A stretch of DNA of 25,959 nucleotides from CAJXCL01 sp036011265. GTDB lineage: Bacteria > Nitrospinota > Nitrospinia > CAJXCL01. The stretch lies in contig DASCNB010000178.1 of the NCBI GenBank assembly GCA_036011265.1, positions 1 through 25,959 of the forward strand, in the 5' to 3' direction. Below the pieces are notes generated by a model. That model was given only the letters and a program-made list of their open reading frames with translations. It made no database searches and was not told where the DNA came from. The translations under genes were made by a program, and so were the position numbers. Positions 17,463 to 23,722 of this stretch are shown one piece after another (the stretch's first letter is position 1; the number at the start of each line of letters is the position of its first letter).

Positions 17463-17646
17463 TAGATTGAAATCGAATATCGTTTAAGGACTTCTGTTCA
17501 ATAATTGTTACTTTAATTATCCTCTCTCCTCTATCTCAATGTCAACTCAAGCCCACATTCTTACACTTTATTTATGAGTTTTTTAAAGGTATAATTAGAT
17601 TTCTTCTTAACCGTTTGCGTTACCTCCTCTAAAAGAGGTTTATACC

Positions 17647-18915
17647 ATGAAAAAGAAGTTAAAATCTTTAGATGCCGGCTGTGATGCTATCCTTGATGAG
17701 TTTCTTAAAAAAGGCACAGAAAAAGCCCATTGGATAGTATTAGATGAAATGGTTGCCGACATACAAAAGTTAAACAAGGCGCTTGTTAGCGGCCAAAAGA
17801 TTTACACGTCTAAACAAGTTAACGCTATTAAGCATGTTATTGATAATGCGCTGGAGAAAAGAACAGAGATAAAAAATCTAAACCTATCACGTTCAGCAAG
17901 AAGCGCCAAGGAGTCCATACTTTTGACCTCAACCAGAGTCCAGGTATTATTAGCAACTATGAAATTTTCTTCATGCCATACCGCTGACGAGGCAGTGGGC
18001 GAAATCAAGAAAATAAATAAGGTAATTGTCGATTCCATTAAAGAATATGCTGATGTTTATGAGATTGATATTGCCGGTGAAATTAAGAAAGTGGAAGCAG
18101 ATCTCGATGTTATAAAATCTTTAAATTTGCTGATTTCAGTTTTTAGAAGGGCGATAGACACTCTTCTTTTTTCACTTTCTATTTCTTTGGAAGCTAAACG
18201 GGAAGAGGCAAATGAGCTTAATGCAATTGAGAATACTTTGACTGAGGGAGTAACAAAAAATGACATTAAGCCAAAATTTCACCAAATGATAGCCAACCTG
18301 ACTAAATCTCTTGTTCATAAAATGCAAAAGAACATTGCTGCTCAGCAAAAGGAAATAGATGATCTTAAAACATCTAAAGCTGAATTAGAGAAATTGCTGA
18401 CAATTGATGAGTTAACCGAGATCAGCAGTAGAAGAAGTTATGAGGAGAGATTTGATTTGGAGATTAAACGGATGAAAAGAAATAAATCACCGTTATATCT
18501 TCTGATTTCCGACATTGATGACTTTAAGAGAATTAACGACATTTATGGTCATAAGACCGGTGATGCAATTTTGAAAGCCGTAGCACAAGCGTTAAAAAGC
18601 AGTATTCGTGGAATCGATTTTATAGCTCGTTGGGGCGGCGAGGAGTTTGTAGTGCTTTGTCCGGAGACAAATGAAAAAGGAGCGGTTAACGTGGCAGAAA
18701 AACTACGAAAAACAGTAGAAACGCATGAATTTACCGCAAATTATAAAGTAAGCGGAGAGGAGAATGTTGTAAAAAAGGAAAGGATTCATATTACAATTAG
18801 TGTGGGAGTAGTCGAAGTTGAGGAAGGAGAGGACGTCGGAACAGCGTTTAACAAGGCAGATAAGGCCATGTACGAGGCAAAAGAGAAAGGGAAAAATAAA
18901 GTTGTTTTTTGCTGA
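17647..18915 (+). CDS. Diguanylate cyclase (GGDEF) with an uncharacterised helical N-terminal region
   Basis: A 422-residue soluble protein. Residues 1-235 are almost all helix-forming and match no sensor domain I recognise; a coiled-coil linker (about 224-250, KNIAAQQKEIDDLKTSKAEL) leads to the GGDEF domain (252-422). The active-site loop is RWGGEEFVVL with GGEEF at 330-334, and DIDDFKRINDIYGH supplies metal- and substrate-binding residues, so it should make c-di-GMP. R321-x-x-D324 lies five residues upstream, the spacing of the inhibitory I-site, so product inhibition is likely. AGAGG at 17634-17638 serves the ATG, and this ribosome-binding site can pair with CCTCT at 17626-17630, which could damp translation. 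Confidence 0.92.
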   Translation: MKKKLKSLDAGCDAILDEFLKKGTEKAHWIVLDEMVADIQKLNKALVSGQKIYTSKQVNAIKHVIDNALEKRTEIKNLNLSRSARSAKESILLTSTRVQVLLATMKFSSCHTADEAVGEIKKINKVIVDSIKEYADVYEIDIAGEIKKVEADLDVIKSLNLLISVFRRAIDTLLFSLSISLEAKREEANELNAIENTLTEGVTKNDIKPKFHQMIANLTKSLVHKMQKNIAAQQKEIDDLKTSKAELEKLLTIDELTEISSRRSYEERFDLEIKRMKRNKSPLYLLISDIDDFKRINDIYGHKTGDAILKAVAQALKSSIRGIDFIARWGGEEFVVLCPETNEKGAVNVAEKLRKTVETHEFTANYKVSGEENVVKKERIHITISVGVVEVEEGEDVGTAFNKADKAMYEAKEKGKNKVVFC

Positions 18916-18954
18916 AAACGAGAAAGGAATTTTGAAATAGATTAAATTGCCAGT

Positions 18955-19707
18955 TTAAATAGCATATTTTGGCAATCTAATGGAATAAAAAGCTCTATTC
19001 TTTTTGCCGGAATTATTAAATCTCCAGGCATATTGGTTGTTAAGGGATGTTAAATTAGTAGCAATCCATTTATCTTTTAAAAAAGGCAGCCAGTCTTTAT
19101 TTATTCTCCAGTCTTCATCAGGGCCACCTCTTAAAATATCTATTTGTTTTATTCTTCCATCATTGCTATGAGGGCTTTCCTGTAAAGCTAAATCAAAAGT
19201 GGAATACATTGCCATGGATGGTGAGGCGTTGATGCCATGTTTTCTGGTGATTTCTTTCCAAATCTCTCTGATATCTCCAATTATATTTTTTGTTTCTTTA
19301 ACATCATAAGATACAAATGATAGTTGTTCTTTATAATGTTTGGAAAGTTCTTTAAGAATAATAGCTTCTCTTTTTTCATATTTTGAATTAGCATCTCCCG
19401 GGCTGCCGTAAAATAAAACCAAAATTGGTTTCCTCGCATCAGGATTTAAATCCTTTTGAAAAACTAGTTCATCAAAGTTTGTTTCCCCTTTTTCTTTGTT
19501 ATATTCAATTTTTTTTATTAGTCCATCGTCATATTCTTTTTGTAAAATATCATTAACGGTGTTTCTGCTCATTAATCTTCTAATCTCAGGCATTGACATT
19601 TCCGCGCTTGCTGAGGATGGTCTGCCAAAATAGATAGCTCCAATTAATGCGCTAATTCCTTTCAACACCTCTCTTCTGTTACAGGTATTTATTTTTTTTT
19701 CAAACAT
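18955..19707 (-). CDS. Tat-exported thioredoxin-fold protein without a CxxC active site
   Basis: I take the ATG at 19707 as start because AAGGAAAG lies just upstream; a longer open frame to 19860 has no such support. The 250-residue protein begins with a twin-arginine signal (NRREVLKG at 10-17, hydrophobic stretch to about 28, SSASA cleavage site near 35). The mature part looks like a thioredoxin fold: strand-turn PILVLFYGSPGDAN (94-107), where a CxxC would normally follow the strand, then helix, strand SFVSYDVKE, a cis-Pro-like ASPSMAMYS (161-169) and a Gly-rich turn DILRGGPDED. The only cysteine is in the signal peptide, so the mature protein cannot do thiol-disulfide exchange. Role unknown. 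The assignment rests on pattern similarity. Confidence 0.75.
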   Translation of the reverse strand: MFEKKINTCNRREVLKGISALIGAIYFGRPSSASAEMSMPEIRRLMSRNTVNDILQKEYDDGLIKKIEYNKEKGETNFDELVFQKDLNPDARKPILVLFYGSPGDANSKYEKREAIILKELSKHYKEQLSFVSYDVKETKNIIGDIREIWKEITRKHGINASPSMAMYSTFDLALQESPHSNDGRIKQIDILRGGPDEDWRINKDWLPFLKDKWIATNLTSLNNQYAWRFNNSGKKNRAFYSIRLPKYAI

Positions 19708-20049
19708 CTTATACTTTCCTTGGCTCTTGAAAATTCCAGTATTATGCACATTCCTTTTAGAAATATCTTTAGAAGAACTTTTGAATGGGAGGATGCGTAA
19801 AGGATAGAAGAATGTAAAGAATAATAGCAACCAGGAAAAAGACAGTAAGGGAAAAAACAATGATCTTTTTGATATTTTTATCCATGGGTTTTTTATGGAT
19901 TTTTAATTTTGCATTTTAACACGGATAGTGTGGTGGCTCAAAAACAAAAGTTTAAGTGTTTGTTAAATTACAATGCTCTCTGCTGATTCCCGACAATCCC
20001 ACAGAAGTTAACTAGAATTTACAACCCCTACAGTTTCTATAAAGTAAAA

Positions 20050-20940
20050 TTAAGCTTTACGTAAAGTGAAACGAGTTATTTCTGGTGGAGCTCCAATTCG
20101 GAAAGGGAAAACGAGTGTCCCTATTCCTCTATTAACGTAAGTATATCCATAAGACTCTTTAACCAAGCCTTTGAAATATCGAGAAGGATTTTTGATAGGT
20201 ATAAAATGTGGAGAAAGGAATGGAACGGCTATTTGCCCTCCGTGTGTATGGCCGCAGAGTGTTAGGTCAACCTTTGTACCTTTCTGAATATCTTCAGTAA
20301 CATCCGGGCTATGTGAAAGCAATAACTTAAAGCTATCTTCTGGAATATCACGTAAGGCACTGTCGATGTCGTAGGAGAACCAGTAATCATCTGTTCCTGC
20401 AACGTATACACTTTCATCTCCACGACTTATCTTATGTGAACGATTTCTTAAAACATGAAATCCGATTCTTTCAAGTTCACTTACCAATCGTATCTCGGTA
20501 TCTTTACCGTTCCACTGATCGTGGTTTCCTAAAACTACTATCTTCTTGCCGATATTTATCTTACTCAACACATCGATCACCATTGAGAGATAATCACCAT
20601 CAATTGTTGGTATCCATCGTTTCCAAAAATCGTTGACCGAACCTGTGATAATGTCACCGGTAATAACTAAGAGGTCACTTTTTAGTTTATTTATTTCACG
20701 TACTACACGCGCTAAATAATCTCTGCTTATCCAAAAGCTGGCGTGCAAATCAGAAATCTGGGTAACACTAAATCCATCGAAGGAAGGGGGAAGATTTGTG
20801 AAATGAAGTTTAAGATGCTCTGTTTTAAGGCTGTTTCGTCCTGCAAAACCAAAACCAACGAAAGCTAAGGCGGATACACGAAGTCCATACTTTATCAGTG
20901 ATCGGCGGGTAATTTTTTCCTTAATAGAAAAGTTCATCAT
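20050..20940 (-). CDS. Tat-exported metallophosphoesterase (YkuE-like calcineurin-type phosphoesterase)
   Basis: A 296-residue calcineurin-like phosphoesterase. The N-terminus has a twin-arginine signal (TRRSLIKYG with R12/R13, hydrophobic stretch to about 33), which places it across or anchored in the inner membrane. The dinuclear-metal motifs appear in order: DLH (D64, H66), GD (D96 in VITGDI), GNHD (N139, H140), H210 in LLSHSPD and GHTHGGQ (H231, H233). All are intact. Proteins of this type hydrolyse phosphomonoesters or diesters; some act on lipid headgroups such as UDP-2,3-diacylglucosamine. The substrate is not predictable here. The ATG at 20937 is an alternative start, and neither has a clear ribosome-binding site. 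The gene has the same orientation as the preceding Tat protein, 342 bases away, so a shared operon is uncertain. Confidence 0.9.
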   Translation of the reverse strand: MMNFSIKEKITRRSLIKYGLRVSALAFVGFGFAGRNSLKTEHLKLHFTNLPPSFDGFSVTQISDLHASFWISRDYLARVVREINKLKSDLLVITGDIITGSVNDFWKRWIPTIDGDYLSMVIDVLSKINIGKKIVVLGNHDQWNGKDTEIRLVSELERIGFHVLRNRSHKISRGDESVYVAGTDDYWFSYDIDSALRDIPEDSFKLLLSHSPDVTEDIQKGTKVDLTLCGHTHGGQIAVPFLSPHFIPIKNPSRYFKGLVKESYGYTYVNRGIGTLVFPFRIGAPPEITRFTLRKA

Positions 20941-21338
20941 TAAAAGATTAAGATAAACTTATAAGTAGTGAGGACGTATGACAACTCTCTTTATTATGTA
21001 GGAAATTATTTTAAATCTCAACTCTTAAAGTTCTAACTTGATAATTCTTTGCAAAGAAGTTTCAGCGTACTTATTCCTGTAACCCCAAAGAGGTAAAAAA
21101 AGAGAATGAAAGCATTTATGGTTGTGTATTCTATTGGACTCTATTTCTAAAGGTTCAAATAGATTGCTTGGCAGAAGTATGCAGGCAGCCATATTTATTA
21201 CAATCCACGGCTTAACTGCACTCAAATAGTCAAATTGAGTATAAGTATCTATAAAAATGAGTACTTGCCTCCATTGACTATATAATCCTGCCATGTTAAA
21301 AGCTAGCCAGTAACTAATAGATAAAGAAAGGAGTTATT
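20941..21338. other. Intergenic gap with no convincing gene
   Basis: An AT-rich gap between divergently transcribed genes. An 89-codon minus-strand frame (21025-21294) exists, but it has no ribosome-binding site and unconvincing composition, so I do not call it. AAAGGAG at 21327-21333 is the ribosome-binding site of the following small gene. Confidence 0.5.
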
Positions 21339-21530
21339 TTGAATAAATTATCAAGCGGAATGATTCCTATTTGCATTAATTGTGAAAGGGTAAGGGACGA
21401 TAGTGGTTACTGGAAACAAGTAGAGAACTCTATTAAAGACCATTCACTCGACCACGCTGTTTGTCCTGATTGCTTTAAAAAACTTTGTCCTGAATTTTAT
21501 GATAAAAGTGGAAGATACTGCAGAATCTAG
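21339..21530 (+). CDS. Stand-alone Cys4 domain, homologous to C-terminal tails of sensor kinases
   Basis: A 63-residue protein starting at TTG, supported by AAAGGAG at 21327-21333 with a 5-base spacer; the nearest ATG (21360) lacks such a site. The core reads IPICINCERVRDDSGYW...HAVCPDCFKKLCPEF, with C12-x2-C15 and C42-x2-C45 as a likely zinc-binding quartet. The same pattern (PICxxCKxIRDDxGYW...SHGxCPxCxxKLYP) is familiar as a short C-terminal extension on PAS-containing histidine kinases and response regulators. Here it forms the whole protein: no kinase or receiver precedes it, and the upstream sequence is noncoding. It may be a detached accessory module or the surviving tail of a lost gene, though the good ribosome-binding site argues for a real gene. 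Its stop lies 10 bases before the next small Cys-rich gene. Confidence 0.72.
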   Translation: MNKLSSGMIPICINCERVRDDSGYWKQVENSIKDHSLDHAVCPDCFKKLCPEFYDKSGRYCRI

Positions 21531-21540
21531 CTAAACAACG

Positions 21541-21714
21541 ATGGTTATTGCAATGATGACAAAGTTTGACCCTGATTTAGAATCAAAACCACATCTTTGC
21601 ATTACCTGCAAACGTGACAGTTCTCAGAAAAGATTATGCTATTTCACAAGAACCGACCAGAATCGAGAGAGTATTTTTCGATGTGATTCTTATGAGAAAC
21701 GACCCTGCAGATAG
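21541..21714 (+). CDS. Small Cys-rich protein (57 residues), probable metal-binding knuckle
   Basis: A 57-codon frame begins at ATG 21541, ten bases after the preceding small gene's stop. The protein reads MVIAMMTKFDPDLE, then HLCITCKRD, RLCYFTRTDQ and FRCDSYEKRPC. Cysteines are C20, C23, C33, C48 and C56; C20-x2-C23 with C33 and C48 could bind zinc or iron. The CxxC...C...C-x2-Y pattern resembles many uncharacterised small zinc-ribbon proteins, but I cannot name a family. No Shine-Dalgarno sequence precedes it, so it may depend on re-initiation after the upstream gene, or start at Met5 or Met6. Non-random cysteine spacing and tandem position with another Cys-rich mini-gene are the support. 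Confidence 0.55.
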   Translation: MVIAMMTKFDPDLESKPHLCITCKRDSSQKRLCYFTRTDQNRESIFRCDSYEKRPCR

Positions 21715-21990
21715 AAACTAAACCCTTTTAAATTTCCCCTGAAAGATTGTTGTAATACTCTTTTCCCCTTGCTTTCCCATGCACCTTGAATGTGCTATTC
21801 TTACCCTTTAATCCTAATGGGAGCAGCAACCATGAAGTTATTTCAGGGCAATTCCGTTAGATATATTCTTAGCTAATTGGAGTTGTAAGCTTTTTTAAAA
21901 ATAGAAAACATTGGATTAAACTTTTCCTTTGCAATCTGTTTTATCTTTTGTGTTAGTAAATAATAAGCTATATAACCCGAGGAAGAAGTT

Positions 21991-22683
21991 ATGCGAAAGT
22001 ATATGGTGTTATTTGCCCTGATATTGGTTTTGCAATCTGGTTGCGGAGGGGAGAAGGAGACTCTTGCCCCGATTAACCCCTTAGCCTTTTCAAGCCCGCT
22101 GTTTCGGCTGTGTTCGGACGAAGGCGTTCCTCATGATGACACTCATTATCTTTTTCAGGCCGTTGATGTAACAAGGCGTAACCCCGAATGCGGGGTAGTA
22201 GTACAAGCCTATGTTAATCGTAAAGCAGATGAACCCTTATTTGTAATTCGGTGCGGATTCGAAAATGTTAGCGGGAAGATGGGCAAGAAGTATGAAATGG
22301 CGTATACGATAAGCCTGCTTAATGGGCTCTATGATCCTTTACGTTGGGCCCAGGGCGAGCAGCCCCTTGCCGAGATTAATGATAACATGGTTATTGATGT
22401 CAGCGATTGCTCCAAGGGTGGTAACTCTTATTATTCGAAAAGCACGTGGATTGTTTCAAAGGCTATTCAGGTACACAGGCGAACGCCAGGGTGCTTTGAG
22501 ATGAGTGAAATTAAAGCTGAAGGGGAGGGAAAGGACGCAAGTATGACATTGACCTGTAAGGATAAAGAGGGGCGTTTGTTTGAAACGACCTATACGGTAC
22601 CCGAAGTCGAAGAGAAATTTCAAGTTTTTCAAAAAGAGCAGAGAAGAGTGATAAAGAACAGGAGGATGGGAAAAAGCGGATAA
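21991..22683 (+). CDS. Lipoprotein with two tandem three-cysteine modules
   Basis: A 230-residue protein with a signal peptide (MRKYMVLFALILVLQ) and the lipobox LQSGC, so C18 should be lipidated and the protein anchored in a membrane. After removal of the signal, two copies of one module follow. Copy 1 spans about 36-110 (C41, C67, C88) and copy 2 about 136-204 (C140, C168, C189). Both contain an RR-x-P-x-C element (RRNPEC and RRTPGC), spacing of 21 from that cysteine to the third (VIRC and LTCK), and a Y-T-dominated strand after it. The tail (206-230) is charged. The ribosome-binding site is GAGGAAG, 5-6 bases before ATG. I recognise no family. Three cysteines per copy leave room for metal, heme or inter-module disulfides, but the sequence does not decide this. 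Confidence 0.82.
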   Translation: MRKYMVLFALILVLQSGCGGEKETLAPINPLAFSSPLFRLCSDEGVPHDDTHYLFQAVDVTRRNPECGVVVQAYVNRKADEPLFVIRCGFENVSGKMGKKYEMAYTISLLNGLYDPLRWAQGEQPLAEINDNMVIDVSDCSKGGNSYYSKSTWIVSKAIQVHRRTPGCFEMSEIKAEGEGKDASMTLTCKDKEGRLFETTYTVPEVEEKFQVFQKEQRRVIKNRRMGKSG

Positions 22684-22980
22684 AAAATTGAAGGAAGGTG
22701 AAAAAGATGCTGCAACCCACCTTGCCGCTTCTTCTTTATTGAATGCCCAAACTGTAAACACTAATCGTGACTATTTAAAGTAAATGCATTAAAAATCAAA
22801 CCGAAGAACCCTCCATTTCTAAATCCAAAACCGCTAAAGGATTTGATAGAGTTAATTCCATAGAAACTACAAAGAGCGCTGATAGCTACTAAGTAATTTA
22901 TTTGAATCCTTCTCAAATAAGCAGAGTCTTACCAATTAACGGCTCATAACCGTTTTATTGTTTTCCTTCTTTTAAATGCA

Positions 22981-23017
22981 AGGGCTACAGGCAAAAGCCA
23001 CCTGTAGCCCTTTTTTT
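22981..23017 (+). terminator. Strong intrinsic terminator
   Basis: AGGGCTACAGG (22981-22991) pairs perfectly with CCTGTAGCCCT (23001-23011) over a 9-base loop, and seven Ts follow (23011-23017). It is nearly 300 bases after the lipoprotein stop codon, so either that gene has a long 3' UTR or a separate short transcript ends here. Confidence 0.88.
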
Positions 23018-23130
23018 ATGAGGGAATTTGTTGCAGAATGACAGAAGTGGGGGAGGGTACTACAGGCGGCGGCTTTATTTTTAACGCTATGTTTTAAAAA
23101 GTTAACCTATTGGTATTATTAAGAAAAGTA

Positions 23131-23175
23131 TCGGGGAGAGAGAATCCGAACCCGTGACCCTTTAGAGCAAGGCAG
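23131..23175 (-). other. tRNA 3'-end-like fragment (possible attachment-site remnant)
   Basis: Read on the minus strand, GGGTCACGGGTTCGGATTC is followed by TCTCTCCCCGA, resembling a T-arm and acceptor end. The T-loop would be TTCGGAT, with G where tRNAs have the invariant A58, and the T-stem does not pair properly. No 5' half is present. It is not a functional tRNA; it may be an integrase attachment remnant or chance. Confidence 0.25.
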
Positions 23176-23489
23176 TTTTTAGTGTTTTTTAACATTTTTT
23201 TAACGACTTGATTTTAGGTTAGTTTAACCGCTACTTTTTATATTAAAATATCATACATCGATTTGTTATCTACGAGGATTAAGGATGATTAAGATTATTT
23301 TGAACACAATTTGGACACAGTAAAAATTCCTATCACAATTACTGCTTCCCGACAATTTCTGCCGTTTCTATGACACAAAATGCCCACATAGTAGAAAAGT
23401 TCTAACATAGAAGTTGGTACTAAATCTTTGGGTTAGTTTTTTTTAATTTTAAAGGTGCTTTAGATCGATACGGTGACTTATGGCTTTAA

Positions 23490-23516
23490 AAGCATCCTAG
23501 ATGCTTGACTTTTTTT
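23490..23516. terminator. Short hairpin, possible weak terminator
   Basis: AAGCATC (23490-23496) pairs with GATGCTT (23500-23506) over a three-base loop, and a T-run begins three bases later on the plus strand. On the minus strand the hairpin lies downstream of the 15-codon micro-ORF and is followed by TTTT. Its use as a terminator is a guess. Confidence 0.4.
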
Positions 23517-23556
23517 CAACTAAATTTTATAAATTAAATTATTAATATGTGAACAG

Positions 23557-23604
23557 CTACATATTTTCATTTGCTTGGTCTTTCTTTTCCTTATCTTTTG
23601 CCAT
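23557..23604 (-). CDS. Candidate 15-residue charged micro-ORF
   Basis: On the minus strand GGAGG (23614-23618 complement) lies 9 bases before an ATG that opens MAKDKEKKDQANENM and then stops. The composition is strongly charged and looks like a normal bacterial protein N-terminus. It may be a micropeptide or the remnant start of a lost gene running away from htpG. A hairpin follows about 50 bases downstream. Evidence is limited to the ribosome-binding site and composition. Confidence 0.22.
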   Translation of the reverse strand: MAKDKEKKDQANENM

Positions 23605-23722
23605 AAGCCTTGTCCTCCGGGATTGAAATAGGTATGGTGTCTCCAGATTAAGGATCGCTATTTTATAAGAATTTATTTTTTTCTAATACTAATTTATGTA
23701 AAGTCCGGAAAGGGGTTTTGTA

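Larger units (their letters stand above)
22684..23722. other. Long gap before htpG: hairpins, terminator, repeat pieces, no large gene
   Basis: About 1 kb without a substantial gene. In order: a 30-codon open stretch just after the lipoprotein in another frame (22688-22783); an AACGG/CCGTT hairpin (22938-22954); a strong terminator (22981-23017); a GTTGCAGAATGACAG repeat-like piece (about 23030-23044); a tRNA-3'-end-like fragment (23131-23175); a hairpin (23490-23506); and a minus-strand 15-codon micro-ORF (23557-23604). The ribosome-binding site of htpG, GGAAAGGGG, lies just before base 23723. Confidence 0.6.

Noticed and set aside
18941..18981. ATTAAATTGCCA / TGGCAATCTAAT inverted repeat between convergent genes
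   Set aside because: A 12-bp stem with one mismatch, but no T-run on either side and a long loop; it overlaps the end of a coding region, so I do not call it a terminator.
19708..19860. N-terminal extension of the Tat thioredoxin-like gene by 51 residues
   Set aside because: The ATG at 19707 has AAGGAAAG just upstream and starts a proper Tat signal; the extension would bury that signal inside the protein.
21025..21294. 89-codon minus-strand open frame
   Set aside because: No ribosome-binding site, composition unlike a folded protein, no recognisable motif, and it sits in AT-rich intergenic sequence.
21832..21876. 14-codon frame MKLFQGNSVRYILS with GGGAG upstream
   Set aside because: Very short, with no other support and a weaker ribosome-binding site than the two micro-ORFs listed. 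It may be a remnant.
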